A stretch of DNA of 64,000 nucleotides from Porphyrobacter sp. AAP82 (GCF_000331285.1 NZ_ANFX01000035.1:31094-95093); one strand, 5' to 3'; positions 35,687-46,303 are shown, counted from the first letter of the stretch. Notes: generated by a model not told the origin, from the sequence alone. Made by a program: numbers and translations.

Positions 35687-37104
35687 CTGCCGCCGGCAGC
35701 GTCTCCGCCGAGCGCCTGCCACAGCACGATCCGCGCACGGGCCGCGCGTCCCAGCGCGGCTGCCGCGCGCTCTCCGCTGGCATCGGCTGCGCGGCGCGCT
35801 TCGAGCACTTCGAGGAAGCTCGCAAGGCCTGCGCGGTAACGCGTTTCGGCCAGCCCGGCGGCACGCGCCAGTTGATCGCGCTCGGTCACCGAAAGCTTCG
35901 CCTCGGCATCGGCGGCGGCGACCACGCCATAGGCCGCCTCGGCATCGCCCAGCGCCTCAAACACTGTGCCGCGATAGGCGGCAAAGGCAGCGCGCTTGTC
36001 TGCCGCAGCGGCATCGATCCCGGCGCCCACGCGCCCGAAATCGAGCAGCGGTCCGGCAATCCCGGCAGTAAGCGATCCCACCAGCGAATCCGTATCCAGG
36101 AAATCGCCCGGATTGAAGGCCAGCAGGCCCAGCACACCTGACAGGGTGATTCGCGGAAAACGCGCACGCGCGGCAGCGGCGAGTTCGGCATCGCTGGCTG
36201 CAAGATTGGCCGCCGCAGCGGCGACATCGGGCCGGTTGGCGAGCAGATCGGAAGGCAGGCCTGCGGGCGCGGCAGCCGGTGCCAGCGCAGGAGCGGCGCT
36301 GGCGAGCGCTGCACGAACGGTTGCGCCGTCCTGCCCGGTCAGCGTCACCAGCCGCCCGATCAGGCGCGCCCGCTCGCTTTCCAGCGCGGCGAGGCGCACG
36401 GCGGAGGAACTTGCGGTCGCCTCGGCACGAACACGGTCAAATCCAGGCGCGATCCCCGCATCCTCGCGCACCTTGGCCAGCCCGGCGAGTTGGGTCGCTG
36501 CCGCGGCATCGGCGGAAATGGCAGCAGCCCGCGCATCGAGCACGCGCCAGTCGGTAATGCTGGCGGCAATCTCGGCCAGCAGCGCCAACCGGATACCCTG
36601 TGCCTGCGCGCTGGCGGCGTCGATCCGGGCGAGCGCAGCGCGCTCCTGCGCCTTGAGCCTTCCGAAGATGTCGGGGTCCCAGCTTGCGGTGATGTTCGCG
36701 CCGTAGGATGTCTGTTCTTCGGGAATGAAGCCCTGTTGGCCTGCTTGCCCGAATTGTGCGGTGTTGATGCGGTTTCGCCGGACGCTGCCATCGGCGGTGA
36801 TGTTGGGCAAGCGCTCGGCCCCTGCACCGCGCGCACCGGCACGGGCGGCATCGATCCGCGCCATCGCCTCGGCAAGGCTTGGAGCGCCGGCGATCGCCGC
36901 CTGCGATAGGGTGCGGTAGGCTGGATCATCGGCGGGCATCAGCGCGGCGAGCGCCGCGCCGGTGGCGGCCTCGGGCCGGTTGAAGAAGGCGCGCGGCAGC
37001 TCGGGCGTCGGCGCGGCGACCTCGGGCACGCTCGCACAGGCGCCCAGAGCCAAGGGGAGCATCAGCGGGGCGAGCGCGGCCCCGATCACAGGCAGGCGGC
37101 GCAT
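35683..37104 (-). CDS. Outer-membrane efflux lipoprotein (NodT/TolC family)
   Basis: A 473-residue outer-membrane channel lipoprotein; signal peptide with lipobox LALGAC near residue 22. Two OEP repeats of long alpha-hairpins rich in alanine (EAMARIDAARAGARGAGAERLP and ASDAELAAAARARFPRITL) are typical of NodT-type RND/ABC outer-membrane partners. It is the last gene of the minus-strand efflux operon and lies 4 bases after the HlyD gene. The start is the ATG at 37104; the longer frame adds a Ser/Pro/Arg tail unlike a signal sequence. Confidence 0.9.
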   Translation of the reverse strand: MRRLPVIGAALAPLMLPLALGACASVPEVAAPTPELPRAFFNRPEAATGAALAALMPADDPAYRTLSQAAIAGAPSLAEAMARIDAARAGARGAGAERLPNITADGSVRRNRINTAQFGQAGQQGFIPEEQTSYGANITASWDPDIFGRLKAQERAALARIDAASAQAQGIRLALLAEIAASITDWRVLDARAAAISADAAAATQLAGLAKVREDAGIAPGFDRVRAEATASSSAVRLAALESERARLIGRLVTLTGQDGATVRAALASAAPALAPAAAPAGLPSDLLANRPDVAAAAANLAASDAELAAAARARFPRITLSGVLGLLAFNPGDFLDTDSLVGSLTAGIAGPLLDFGRVGAGIDAAAADKRAAFAAYRGTVFEALGDAEAAYGVVAAADAEAKLSVTERDQLARAAGLAETRYRAGLASFLEVLEARRAADASGERAAAALGRAARARIVLWQALGGDAAGGS

Positions 37105-37108
37105 CGCC

Positions 37109-38095
37109 TCAGCCCTCCGTGTTGGCGGGGGCACCCGCCTTGGCCGGGATGAAGGCGTCGATCTGCTGGCCGACGCGGAAGGCATCGGACGGCGGCAGGG
37201 CGTAGATCAGCTGGAGCACGCGCACATCGACGCGTTCGGCGGCGCTGTTGGTGAGCGAGCGTTTGGGCACCACCTGCGGCTCGGCGCGCACGAAGGTGGC
37301 CTTGACGTGAAGCTCGGCCGCGCCGCGCGGGCTGATGATGGCGGGCTCGCCGATGGCAAGGCGGCTGACTTCGTTCTCGTCGATGTCGACGCGCACGTGG
37401 AGCGGATTGGTCTGGCCCATCTGGATGAAGGGGGCGGCGTTGCCGCCGCCTTGCGTGGAGACGAATTCCCCGGCGCGGATGTTGACGGCAAGGATCTCGC
37501 CGGCAATCGGCGCGCGGACCACGAGGCGCTCGATCTCGGTGCGCGCCGCGGCGGCGGCGGCCTGCGCCGAGGCAAGGCGGGCGCGGGCGAGATCGAGACG
37601 GCTGGTCGCGGCGGCCTCGTCGCCTTCGGCCTTGATGACTTCCGAACGGCTGACCGCTGCCGGATCGGCAAGGTTGCGATAGAGCGCGAGCTGCTGGCGC
37701 GCGGTCTTCTGCGCGGTTGCGGCCTCGGCGATCGCGGCGCGGGCCTCGGCGATGGCGGCATCGGACTGCGCAAGGCTCGCCTGCGCGGCGCGGGCATCGA
37801 CCGTGAACAGCACGTCGCCCCTTGCCACCCGGTCACACGGGCGCACGCGGACATCGGTGACGAGGCCCGAAAGCGCCGCGCCGATATCGATGATCTCGCT
37901 CGCCGGTTCGACGATCCCCGCGCCTGCGACCCGCGCCTTGCCGGCGAGATCGCCGACCGCCTTGGGGGGCTGCTGCGCGGGCTCGGCGGTCGAGCGGTCG
38001 GGCATGCCGACGAGGATCAGCCACGCCGCCGCCGCAAGGCCGATCAGCGCGATCGCGGGGAGGGTCTGGCGGGCAAAGCTTAGATTGCGGAGCAT
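37109..38095 (-). CDS. HlyD/MFP periplasmic adaptor (DevB-like)
   Basis: A 328-residue membrane-fusion protein. An N-terminal helix (about 12-30) anchors it; then comes the lipoyl half VEPASEIIDIGAALSGLVTDVRVRPCDRVARGDVLFTVD, a coiled-coil hairpin (about 85-180), the second lipoyl half VVRAPIAGEILAVNIRAGEFV, and a beta-barrel region. The arrangement matches DevB/HlyD adaptors that bridge an ABC exporter to a TolC-type channel. It lies 48 bases behind the ATPase gene. Confidence 0.92.
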   Translation of the reverse strand: MLRNLSFARQTLPAIALIGLAAAAWLILVGMPDRSTAEPAQQPPKAVGDLAGKARVAGAGIVEPASEIIDIGAALSGLVTDVRVRPCDRVARGDVLFTVDARAAQASLAQSDAAIAEARAAIAEAATAQKTARQQLALYRNLADPAAVSRSEVIKAEGDEAAATSRLDLARARLASAQAAAAAARTEIERLVVRAPIAGEILAVNIRAGEFVSTQGGGNAAPFIQMGQTNPLHVRVDIDENEVSRLAIGEPAIISPRGAAELHVKATFVRAEPQVVPKRSLTNSAAERVDVRVLQLIYALPPSDAFRVGQQIDAFIPAKAGAPANTEG

Positions 38096-38143
38096 GGCGT
38101 CCTCGGCGGGTTTTGTGGGGAGAGGGTGGTGGGGGAGAGGGTA

Positions 38144-38893
38144 TCAGTGGTCATCGGGCATCTCGGCGCCGTCATGGGTGATGCGCCCGTCTTCCAGAAC
38201 GATGATCCGGTCGGCGAGATCGAAGATGCGGTTGTCGTGGGTGACGATGATGCAGGCGCGGTCGGGGGCGACCGCGACTTCGCGCAGGAGGTCCATCACC
38301 CGGCGGCCCGAGCGCGCGTCCAGGGCGGCGGTGGGCTCGTCGCAGACCACCAGCCGCGGCTCGTGCACCAGCGCGCGGGCGATGGCGACGCGCTGCTGCT
38401 GCCCGCCCGAAAGCTGGCGCGGGAGCTTTTCGGCCTGGTTGCCGATATTGAGCTTGTCGAGCAGCACCTTGGCCCGCTCGCGCGCTTCGGCGACCGGCAC
38501 GCCTTGCGCGATCAGCGGCACCGCGGCGTTGGCGGCGGCGTCGATCGAGGGGATGAGGTTGTACTGCTGGAAGATGAAGCCGATGTTCTTCAGGCGGAAC
38601 TTCACCAGCTCGGTATCGGTGAGCTTGTAGATGTCGGTGCCGAACACGCGCACCTCGCCCGCGGTCGGGTAGAGGATGCCGCACATGATCGAGATGAGGG
38701 TGGTCTTGCCGCTGCCGCTTTCGCCCACGACATAGGTGAGCTCGCCCGGCTGGATGTCGGTGTCGATCCCGTGGAGGACGCGGATGGTGGTCTGCCCGGC
38801 CTCGAAATCGCGGGTGATGCCGCGCGCGCAGATCGCTGCCTCGGGGGCGCAGCCGCCGATTGCCGTCGTGTCCATGACTGTGCCCTCGCTCAC
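38144..38893 (-). CDS. ABC exporter ATP-binding protein (MacB/DevA type)
   Basis: A 249-residue ATPase. Walker A GESGSGKTT (about 57-65), Q-loop FIFQQYNLI, signature LSGGQQQRVAIARAL, Walker B RLVVCDEPTAAL and the H-switch IIVTHD are all intact. It belongs to the LolD/MacB/DevA class that powers mechanotransmission-type exporters. I start it at GTG 38893 in an overlap with the permease stop; an ATG six codons later is equally possible. Substrate unknown; the operon is probably repressed by the adjacent TetR. Confidence 0.93.
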   Translation of the reverse strand: MSEGTVMDTTAIGGCAPEAAICARGITRDFEAGQTTIRVLHGIDTDIQPGELTYVVGESGSGKTTLISIMCGILYPTAGEVRVFGTDIYKLTDTELVKFRLKNIGFIFQQYNLIPSIDAAANAAVPLIAQGVPVAEARERAKVLLDKLNIGNQAEKLPRQLSGGQQQRVAIARALVHEPRLVVCDEPTAALDARSGRRVMDLLREVAVAPDRACIIVTHDNRIFDLADRIIVLEDGRITHDGAEMPDDH

Positions 38894-40026
38894 CGGAACA
38901 CCGCCGCCGGTTCGGTCCTCAGCACCGAGCGGATCGCGACGAAGCCGGTGATGGCGAGGATCACCACCACCGCCGCGAGGCTGATCAGCGGGATCTGCCA
39001 GGGGATGTAGAAGCCCTTGAAGAAGGGATTGGAGCCGAAGCCGTAGATGAAGGCGACCGTGCCGACCACACCCAGCCCGTAGCCGATCATGCCGACAAGG
39101 CCCGCCTGCACCGCGACCATCTGCATGATCTTCCAGTTGGTCACCCCGATCGCCTTCAAGGCGCCGAACTGCTTGATGTTGTCGCGCAGGAACAGGCTGA
39201 AGGTGAGGCCCACGATCGCCACGCCGACGACGAAGCCCAAGAACACCGTGATCCCGAAATTGACCGGGATGCCGGTGTTCTCGATGATAAAGTTGACCCC
39301 GGCGCGCGCGAACTCGGCGCGGGTTTCGGCCTTGAGGCCGGTTTCCTGCTCGATCCGCGCGGCCACGCCTTGCGCCGTTTCGCCCTGCGCAATGCCGACC
39401 AGCACGAAGGACAGGCGGTTGCGGGTGCCGGGCACGAAGTTCAATGCGTTGGAATAGCGCGTGTAGAGCGTGACCTGGCTGGTGAAGGAGGGGATCGCAT
39501 CGGCAATGCCGCGGATCACCGCGCGCTGGTCGTTCAGTTCGAGCCGCTCGCCAAGCGGACTGGCCCCGTTCGAGAACAGGCGGGTGACGCCGACATCGTC
39601 GATCACCACCGTATCGGGGGCGAACAGCACGGTCTTGTCCTGATCGGCCATGCGCTTGGGCATCCCGATCAGCGTCGCATCATCGACCCCGATCACCGCC
39701 ACGCCTTCGAGATCGCCATCCTTGGTGCGGACATTGGCCACCGCGCGCAGATGCGGAACCGCCCATTCGACGCCGGGCACCGCGCGCACCTTGTCGAGCG
39801 CGGTCGAGGGCATCGCGTAGCTCACATCGGTGGTGCGGCTGACCGGGTCCATCACCCACACCTGGGCTTCGGGCGCATTGTAGACCCCGCTCGCCCCGCG
39901 TTCGACCAGATTGACGAAGATCGTCATCTGCTGGGTGATGAGCAGGGTCGAAAACGCGATGCCGAACAATAGCCCGTAGAACTTCTGGGCATCCCCGGTG
40001 AGCATTCTGATGGCGATCCAGAGCAC
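38890..40026 (-). CDS. ABC exporter permease (FtsX/DevC type)
   Basis: A 378-residue permease and the first gene of the efflux operon. It has an N-terminal helix (LLFGIAFSTLLITQQMTIFV, about 24-43), a large periplasmic MacB-PCD-like domain (about 45-255), and three C-terminal helices forming the FtsX domain (FGITVFLGFVVGVAIVGLTF, then FGALKAIGVTNWKIM, then the last two spans). This topology fits MacB/DevC exporters moving amphiphilic or lipid-like molecules from the periplasmic leaflet. Its start lies 60 bases from the nearest operator-like palindrome. Confidence 0.9.
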   Translation of the reverse strand: MLWIAIRMLTGDAQKFYGLLFGIAFSTLLITQQMTIFVNLVERGASGVYNAPEAQVWVMDPVSRTTDVSYAMPSTALDKVRAVPGVEWAVPHLRAVANVRTKDGDLEGVAVIGVDDATLIGMPKRMADQDKTVLFAPDTVVIDDVGVTRLFSNGASPLGERLELNDQRAVIRGIADAIPSFTSQVTLYTRYSNALNFVPGTRNRLSFVLVGIAQGETAQGVAARIEQETGLKAETRAEFARAGVNFIIENTGIPVNFGITVFLGFVVGVAIVGLTFSLFLRDNIKQFGALKAIGVTNWKIMQMVAVQAGLVGMIGYGLGVVGTVAFIYGFGSNPFFKGFYIPWQIPLISLAAVVVILAITGFVAIRSVLRTEPAAVFR

Positions 40027-40085
40027 GGCGTCAGGAACCTTTATCAGCGGGTGGGGTTGCGCGAGGGTGGGACTCGCTGCATTAT

Positions 40086-40119
40086 TGAACGGTCGCGTTT
40101 AACTGAACGGAGCCGTTCA
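40086..40119. promoter_or_regulatory. Tandem TetR operator candidates
   Basis: TGAACGG-AG-CCGTTCA (40104-40119) is a perfect 16-bp palindrome. An imperfect copy, TGAACGG-TC-GCGTTTA (40086-40101), lies exactly 18 bases upstream, placing both on the same DNA face within two helical turns. The centre of the perfect site, GGAG (40109-40112), is also the only ribosome-binding sequence for the TetR gene starting at 40122. Both lie between the TetR gene and the divergent efflux operon. Confidence 0.7.
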
Positions 40120-40121
40120 CT

Positions 40122-40784
40122 TTGTCAACCGGGCATTCGGCCAGTCCTGAAAAAAAACTGGTTCGCCGCAAAGCGGGCCGCCCGCTCGATGCCGCCAAGC
40201 GCGCGGCCATCGTCGACACGGCCGCGCAGCACTTCTTCCACCATGGCTATGCCGCCTCGGCGATCGAGCAGATCGCGGCCGATGCGGGCGTCTCCAAGGT
40301 CACGATCTACAACCAGTTCGGCGACAAGCGCGCGCTGTTCACTGCCGCGGTCGAGTGCGAATGCGAGAAATTGCGCGGCCATTTCTCGCTCGATGCGACC
40401 CCGCAGGGCACGATCCGCGAGCGCCTCACCGCCATCGGCGAGGCGATCTTCGCCTTCCTCTCGCGCCCCGAGATGATGCAGTTCGAGCACCGCATCGCCG
40501 CCGAGACCGATGCTGATCCGGCGATCGGCATCGCCTTTCTCGAGGCGGGGCCGTGGCGCATGAAGGAAGGCTTCGGCGCGTGGCTGGCGCGGGCCTGCGC
40601 GATGGGCGAGCTGGCAATCGACGATCCGCGCCTTGCCGCCGAACAATTCGTGTCGATGTGCAAGGGCATGGGCGATCTCGAACGCCGCTTCGGCGCGGTG
40701 GTCACCCCCGCAGAGCGCGACCGGCGGATCGCCGGCGCGGTCGAGGTGTTCCTTGCCGCCTATGGCGCGCGGCATGATCGATAA
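40122..40784 (+). CDS. TetR/AcrR family transcriptional regulator
   Basis: A 220-residue repressor, divergent from the ABC efflux operon. The N-terminal HTH (about residues 23-70) reads RAAIVDTAAQHFFHHGYAASAIEQIAADAGVSKVTIYNQFGDKRALF, typical of TetR with a YASAIEQIA-like recognition region. The C-terminal ligand domain (TetR_C, AefR-like) carries ERLTAIGEAIFAFLSRPEMMQ and an EFGAVVTPAE-type end. No ATG precedes the HTH in frame, so TTG at 40122, 9 bases after GGAG, is the likely start. Expected to repress itself and the exporter until an amphiphilic ligand binds. Confidence 0.88.
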   Translation: MSTGHSASPEKKLVRRKAGRPLDAAKRAAIVDTAAQHFFHHGYAASAIEQIAADAGVSKVTIYNQFGDKRALFTAAVECECEKLRGHFSLDATPQGTIRERLTAIGEAIFAFLSRPEMMQFEHRIAAETDADPAIGIAFLEAGPWRMKEGFGAWLARACAMGELAIDDPRLAAEQFVSMCKGMGDLERRFGAVVTPAERDRRIAGAVEVFLAAYGARHDR

Positions 40785-40835
40785 TCCGCAAGGCCGTGTT
40801 CGAAAATTAGCATCGGCTCCGCGCCTGCGCATTAT

Positions 40836-40863
40836 CTTGCCATTCACCGAGGGGCACCTACAT
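40836..40863 (+). promoter_or_regulatory. Putative RpoH (sigma-32) promoter of ftsH
   Basis: CTTG (40836-40839), 17 bases, then CCTACAT (40857-40863), ending 29 bases before the ftsH ATG. The alphaproteobacterial RpoH consensus I know is CTTG-N17/18-CYTATVT; six of seven -10 positions agree. ftsH is a classical heat-shock target. Confidence 0.5.
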
Positions 40864-40892
40864 TGCGAGGCTGACGAAAGGATTCCGCGAGC

Positions 40893-42860
<1,968 letters not shown>

Positions 42861-42882
42861 CGCGTCCGCCAAGGCAATCACC

Positions 42883-42916
42883 AAAGGGGCGTCCGGAGCG
42901 ATCCGGGCGCCCTTTT
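42883..42916 (+). terminator. Rho-independent terminator of ftsH
   Basis: Arms 42883-42897 and 42902-42916 (AAAGGGGCG-CCGGA against TCCGG-CGCCCTTTT) form a strong GC stem with a four-base loop ending in TTTT, 22 bases after the ftsH stop. Confidence 0.85.
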
Positions 42917-42977
42917 CGCTGGCGTTTCAGCGCGCGTTAAGCCCGCGCGGGCAAGGGTGGCTGCGGGAGGTGGGACC

Positions 42978-43382
42978 ATGACCCTTGCACTGCGCCTGAT
43001 TGCCCTGACGCTCGCCCCTGCGGTGCTCGCCGCGCCGCTCGCCGCGCAGCCTGCGCCGATCGCTGCGCCCGTGACCTTGGGCGAGTGGATCGCCCGCGAT
43101 CAGGCGGCGGGGCGGCTCGCGCCCTCGGCCGAGCGCACCGCCGCGCTCGATGGCTTGCAGCGCGACATCCTCGCCGCCCTTGGCGCTGCGCGCGCAGGCG
43201 TGGAGGCGCAGGCCGCCGCCGCCGGGCCGAAGCCCGTCACCTGCCTGCCGCCGCCGGGCACCCCCCAGCTCACCTCGGACGAGCTCGGCATGTGGCTCTA
43301 CACCCGCCCGGCGAGCGCGTATGGCGACACGCTGGAGCAGGTCATGGCGCGGTTTCTCGCCCACCGCTTCCCCTGCCGCTGA
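42978..43382 (+). CDS. Hypothetical secreted protein
   Basis: A 134-residue protein with a clear signal peptide (LALRLIALTLAPAVLAAPLAAQ, cleavage near residue 24). The mature part is alanine-rich and helical, with EWIARDQAAGRL, CLPPPGTPQLTSDELGMWLYTRP and a C-terminal HRFPC; the two cysteines could form a disulfide. No family recognised. It starts at the ATG behind GGGAGG (42965-42970). It is convergent with the ParA-like gene, whose stop abuts its own. Confidence 0.65.
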   Translation: MTLALRLIALTLAPAVLAAPLAAQPAPIAAPVTLGEWIARDQAAGRLAPSAERTAALDGLQRDILAALGAARAGVEAQAAAAGPKPVTCLPPPGTPQLTSDELGMWLYTRPASAYGDTLEQVMARFLAHRFPCR

Positions 43383-44144
43383 TCAGGCGGGCTGCTGCTC
43401 GTGGGGGCGCGCGGCGATCTGCGCCAGCTTGCGTTCGATCCCGTCCCACAGCCGCGCAAAGGCGATCGCCGCGGGCGAGCGCGGGGCGAAGGCGCCAAGC
43501 GGACGGCGCTGCACCGCGCACTGCTCCACCGCGCTCACCAGCGGGATCGCCGGCCAGGCCGGGTTCGCCGCCAGCGCCTCGAGGTGGAGCGTGCGCCGCC
43601 GGTCGATCATCGAGAGCACCGGCAGGATCGGCGGCGGGCGCTTGGTGTGGCGGCGGATCTCCTCGACCACGAAGTCGAAAGCGCGGGCCGAAAGCGGCGA
43701 GGGCGGCAGCGGGACGATCACCACGCTGGCGGCGCGCATGACCTGCGCGGAGAGTTCGTTGAGCATCGGCGGGCAATCGAGGATCAGCCGGTCGTAGCTG
43801 CGCTCGATCTGCTTGGCGAGCGTCGCCAGCCGGTGGCGCTGGCCGAGCCGGAGCAGCAAGGCATCGAGCTCGCGCAGGGAGGCATCGGCGGGCAGCAGAT
43901 CGAGGCCGGCAAAGCTGCTCGGACAGATCAGGGTGTGGGCGGGAATGTCGCCGGCAAACAGGCTGCGCGCCTGGCGCTTCCTCGGCGCATCGAGCGCGAA
44001 CATGAAGGCCGCGCCGTCGGAAGGGTCTAGGTCCCACAGCAGGGTCCGGCGCGCAGGGTCCCGGGCGCTGCACCACGCCAGATTGGTGGCTATGGTCGTC
44101 TTCCCGACCCCGCCCTTCGCGCTGTAGACCGCAATCACCGCCAT
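43383..44144 (-). CDS. Orphan ParA/MinD-family ATPase (copy 1)
   Basis: A 253-residue deviant-Walker ATPase. VYSAKGGVGKTTIATNLAW is the ParA P-loop with signature lysine (residue 9 region), WDLDPSDGAAF is the A' motif and DRLILDCPPMLNEL is Walker B. It lacks the N-terminal DNA-binding extension of plasmid ParA, and no parB or parS-like gene is present. A close paralogue lies at 45379 (long identical stretches such as CPP-LNELSAQVMRAA and VIVPLPPSPLSARAF). It starts at the ATG at 44144; the upstream extension is out of character. Likely positions or counts some cellular cargo; cargo unknown. Confidence 0.87.
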   Translation of the reverse strand: MAVIAVYSAKGGVGKTTIATNLAWCSARDPARRTLLWDLDPSDGAAFMFALDAPRKRQARSLFAGDIPAHTLICPSSFAGLDLLPADASLRELDALLLRLGQRHRLATLAKQIERSYDRLILDCPPMLNELSAQVMRAASVVIVPLPPSPLSARAFDFVVEEIRRHTKRPPPILPVLSMIDRRRTLHLEALAANPAWPAIPLVSAVEQCAVQRRPLGAFAPRSPAAIAFARLWDGIERKLAQIAARPHEQQPA

Positions 44145-44242
44145 CACGCACTCCTGCGCGGGTGACCCTGCGCCGAGGTGGGCTGACCGGCAAGCCTTTC
44201 CGCAACGCCTTCCCGCGGCGGGACAGGACGCGGGGGCGAGCG

Positions 44243-45304
44243 TTAATAGGCGCCGAGCAGCAGCAACGCCTGCAAGAACAGCACCAGCACGATCTGGATG
44301 AAGAACAACAGCACGAAAAACCGCCACAGCGCCGAACGGCGGCCAAGCCCGTAAGCGTGGCGCAATTGCTTGTAGAGATGCAGCGGCCCGGCGATGAAGA
44401 ACAGTATCGCGGCCCAGTCGCCTCCGCCCGGAACCGCGCTGAGGATCGACATGACGATGAACAGCAGCGACATGAAGCTCAGCGAATAGGTGATGAAGAT
44501 CGCGTGGTCATAGGCCTTGTATTGCCGCCGCCACGCGAAGATCAGCCACAGGAACGGCAGCGAGAGCGGGATCAGCAGCCAGCTGAACTTGTAGCCGTTC
44601 GACTGGAGCTTGTAGAGCATCAGGCTCGGGTTCTTCTGCCACTTCTTGACGATCCCCTCGTCGAGGAAATCGATCCCGGTGCCGGTGACGTTGAGGTCGC
44701 CGGTATCGACTTCGACCGCCCCGCGCGGCTGGGCGTCCAGCACCTTGGCAAGCCCCGCCAGCTCGTTGGCGATCTCGGCCCGGCGCGGATCGCCCTCGGC
44801 AAGGCCATCGCGTTCCTTCTGGAGACCGGTGATCTCCTTCTGGAGTTCGGTCCGGACCACCGACGAGCTCTTCGCGCCCTCCATGAAGCCTTCGGTGAGA
44901 TCGGTCGGCGCGGAGATGCCGACCATCTGGAACACCGCGAACATCGCGAAGACGGTGAACAGGAACATCGCCATCGGGCTGACGAACTTCGCGCGCTCGC
45001 CCGCGATGTAGCGGCGGGTCAGCTCGCCCGGCTTGAACGCGAGCAGCGGGAGCGTTTCCCACAGCTTGCCGTCAAGGTGCAGGACGCCGTGCATGATGTC
45101 ATGGCCGATCGCGGCAAGGCTGCGGTGGATGTGGCCCTGCTGGCCGCATTCGGGGCAGAAATTGCCGGTGAACACCGTCTGGCAATTGGCGCAGGTCACC
45201 GGCCCGGCATGGTGCCCCGCCGCGTCGCCACCGTCATGATCGAGCGTGCGGCCGAGCAGCCCGCCTTCGATTGCCGTTCCGATGCTCTCCCCGAAATCGC
45301 TCAT
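44243..45304 (-). CDS. DUF3667 zinc-ribbon membrane protein
   Basis: A 353-residue inner-membrane protein. An N-terminal zinc ribbon (CANCQTVFTGNFCPECGQQ, about residues 35-53) is followed by HIHRSLAAIGHDIMHGVLHLDGKLWETLPLLAFKPGELTRRYIAGERAKFVSPMAMFLF, the hallmark of DUF3667. A coiled-coil, charged segment (about 150-215) interrupts the membrane part, then four C-terminal helices follow. Function unknown. It sits between two paralogous ParA genes, all on the minus strand with 75-100 base gaps, suggesting one functional unit. Confidence 0.83.
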   Translation of the reverse strand: MSDFGESIGTAIEGGLLGRTLDHDGGDAAGHHAGPVTCANCQTVFTGNFCPECGQQGHIHRSLAAIGHDIMHGVLHLDGKLWETLPLLAFKPGELTRRYIAGERAKFVSPMAMFLFTVFAMFAVFQMVGISAPTDLTEGFMEGAKSSSVVRTELQKEITGLQKERDGLAEGDPRRAEIANELAGLAKVLDAQPRGAVEVDTGDLNVTGTGIDFLDEGIVKKWQKNPSLMLYKLQSNGYKFSWLLIPLSLPFLWLIFAWRRQYKAYDHAIFITYSLSFMSLLFIVMSILSAVPGGGDWAAILFFIAGPLHLYKQLRHAYGLGRRSALWRFFVLLFFIQIVLVLFLQALLLLGAY

Positions 45305-45378
45305 CGCCTGCGCGCCCCTGTGTGTGCGGGCATATAGGCGCAATTGCGGCAGGCGCGGAAGCGGCTATTTGCCCCCTG

Positions 45379-46110
45379 TCACTGGCTGGCGAGCTTGCGC
45401 TCGATTGCGGTCCACAGCTGGGCGATCGCGCGCGCGGCGGGCGAGCGCGGGGCGAAGGCGCCGACCGGCTGGCGCAGGCTTGCGCATTGTTCCACCGCGC
45501 TCGCCAGCGGGATCGCCGGCCAGGTCGGGTTCGCCTCGCGCGCGGCCTTGTGCAGCGAGCGGCGCAGATCCAGCATCGAGAGCACCGGCAGGATCGGCGG
45601 GTGCCCCTTGCCGATCGCGCGCACTTCCTCGACCACCACCTCGAAGGCGCGCGCCGAAAGCGGCGAGGGCGGTAGCGGCACGATGACAAGATCGGCCGCG
45701 CGCATCACCTGCGCGGAAAGTTCGTTGAGCACCGGCGGGCAATCGAAGATGATCCGGTCATAGCTCTTGCCCAGCGCCTCGGAGAGCCTGGCGAGCCGCT
45801 TCTTCTTGCCGAGCTTGTCGAGCTGGCGGTCAAGCGCACGGATGCTCTCGTCGGCGGGCAGCAGGTCGAGGCCGGCATAGGCGGTCGGCTGGATCAGCTT
45901 TTCGGGATCGGCCCCCTCGTCGAACATGGAGTCGGCGCTGCGCTTCTTCTTGGGGTCGACGCCCAGGAGGAAGCCCGATCCGTTCGAGGCATCGAGGTCC
46001 CACAGCAGGGTCTTGCGGCGCGAAATGCCGCTCGCGCACCAGGCGAGGTTGACCGAAAGGGTCGTCTTCCCGACCCCGCCCTTGACGCTGTAGACCGCGA
46101 TTGATGCCAT
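45379..46110 (-). CDS. Orphan ParA/MinD-family ATPase (copy 2)
   Basis: A 243-residue ATPase paralogous to the one at 43383. P-loop VYSVKGGVGKTTLSVNLAW, A' motif WDLDASNGSGF, Walker B DRIIFDCPPVLNEL. A lysine-rich insert (VDPKKKRSADSMF and LGKKKRLARL) could contact DNA or membrane. No ParB partner or centromere-like repeat cluster was seen. The promoter side (46111-46200) is comparatively A/T-rich. The two copies together flank the DUF3667 gene, so they may act as a heteromeric switch. Confidence 0.87.
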   Translation of the reverse strand: MASIAVYSVKGGVGKTTLSVNLAWCASGISRRKTLLWDLDASNGSGFLLGVDPKKKRSADSMFDEGADPEKLIQPTAYAGLDLLPADESIRALDRQLDKLGKKKRLARLSEALGKSYDRIIFDCPPVLNELSAQVMRAADLVIVPLPPSPLSARAFEVVVEEVRAIGKGHPPILPVLSMLDLRRSLHKAAREANPTWPAIPLASAVEQCASLRQPVGAFAPRSPAARAIAQLWTAIERKLASQ

Positions 46111-46218
46111 GCGCCCCGCCCGTGTTACTCTTTGGTTACCTATACAAGGGATAACGCCGCCGCCGCCAATGGCAAGCGGCAGCGCGCAGGCGTCAAACTG
46201 CGGTCAAGGGGCGTGCGT

Positions 46219-46249
46219 CAAAAACAACGGGGCCGGCAGTGCCGACCCC
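46219..46249 (-). terminator. Rho-independent terminator of rpoZ
   Basis: On the minus strand GGGGTCGGC (46249-46241) pairs with GCCGGCCCC (46237-46229) around a three-base loop, followed by GTTGTTTTT. It lies about 55 bases after the rpoZ stop. Confidence 0.75.
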
Positions 46250-46303
46250 TTCGGATTGTCGCAGTGAGGCGCGGCGCGGGGCAAGCCCCTGCGCCCGCGC
46301 GCG

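Noticed and set aside
43383..46110. A chromosomal parABS partition locus
   Set aside because: No parB, no parS-like 16-bp palindromes seen, and two ParA copies separated by a membrane protein gene are not the usual arrangement.
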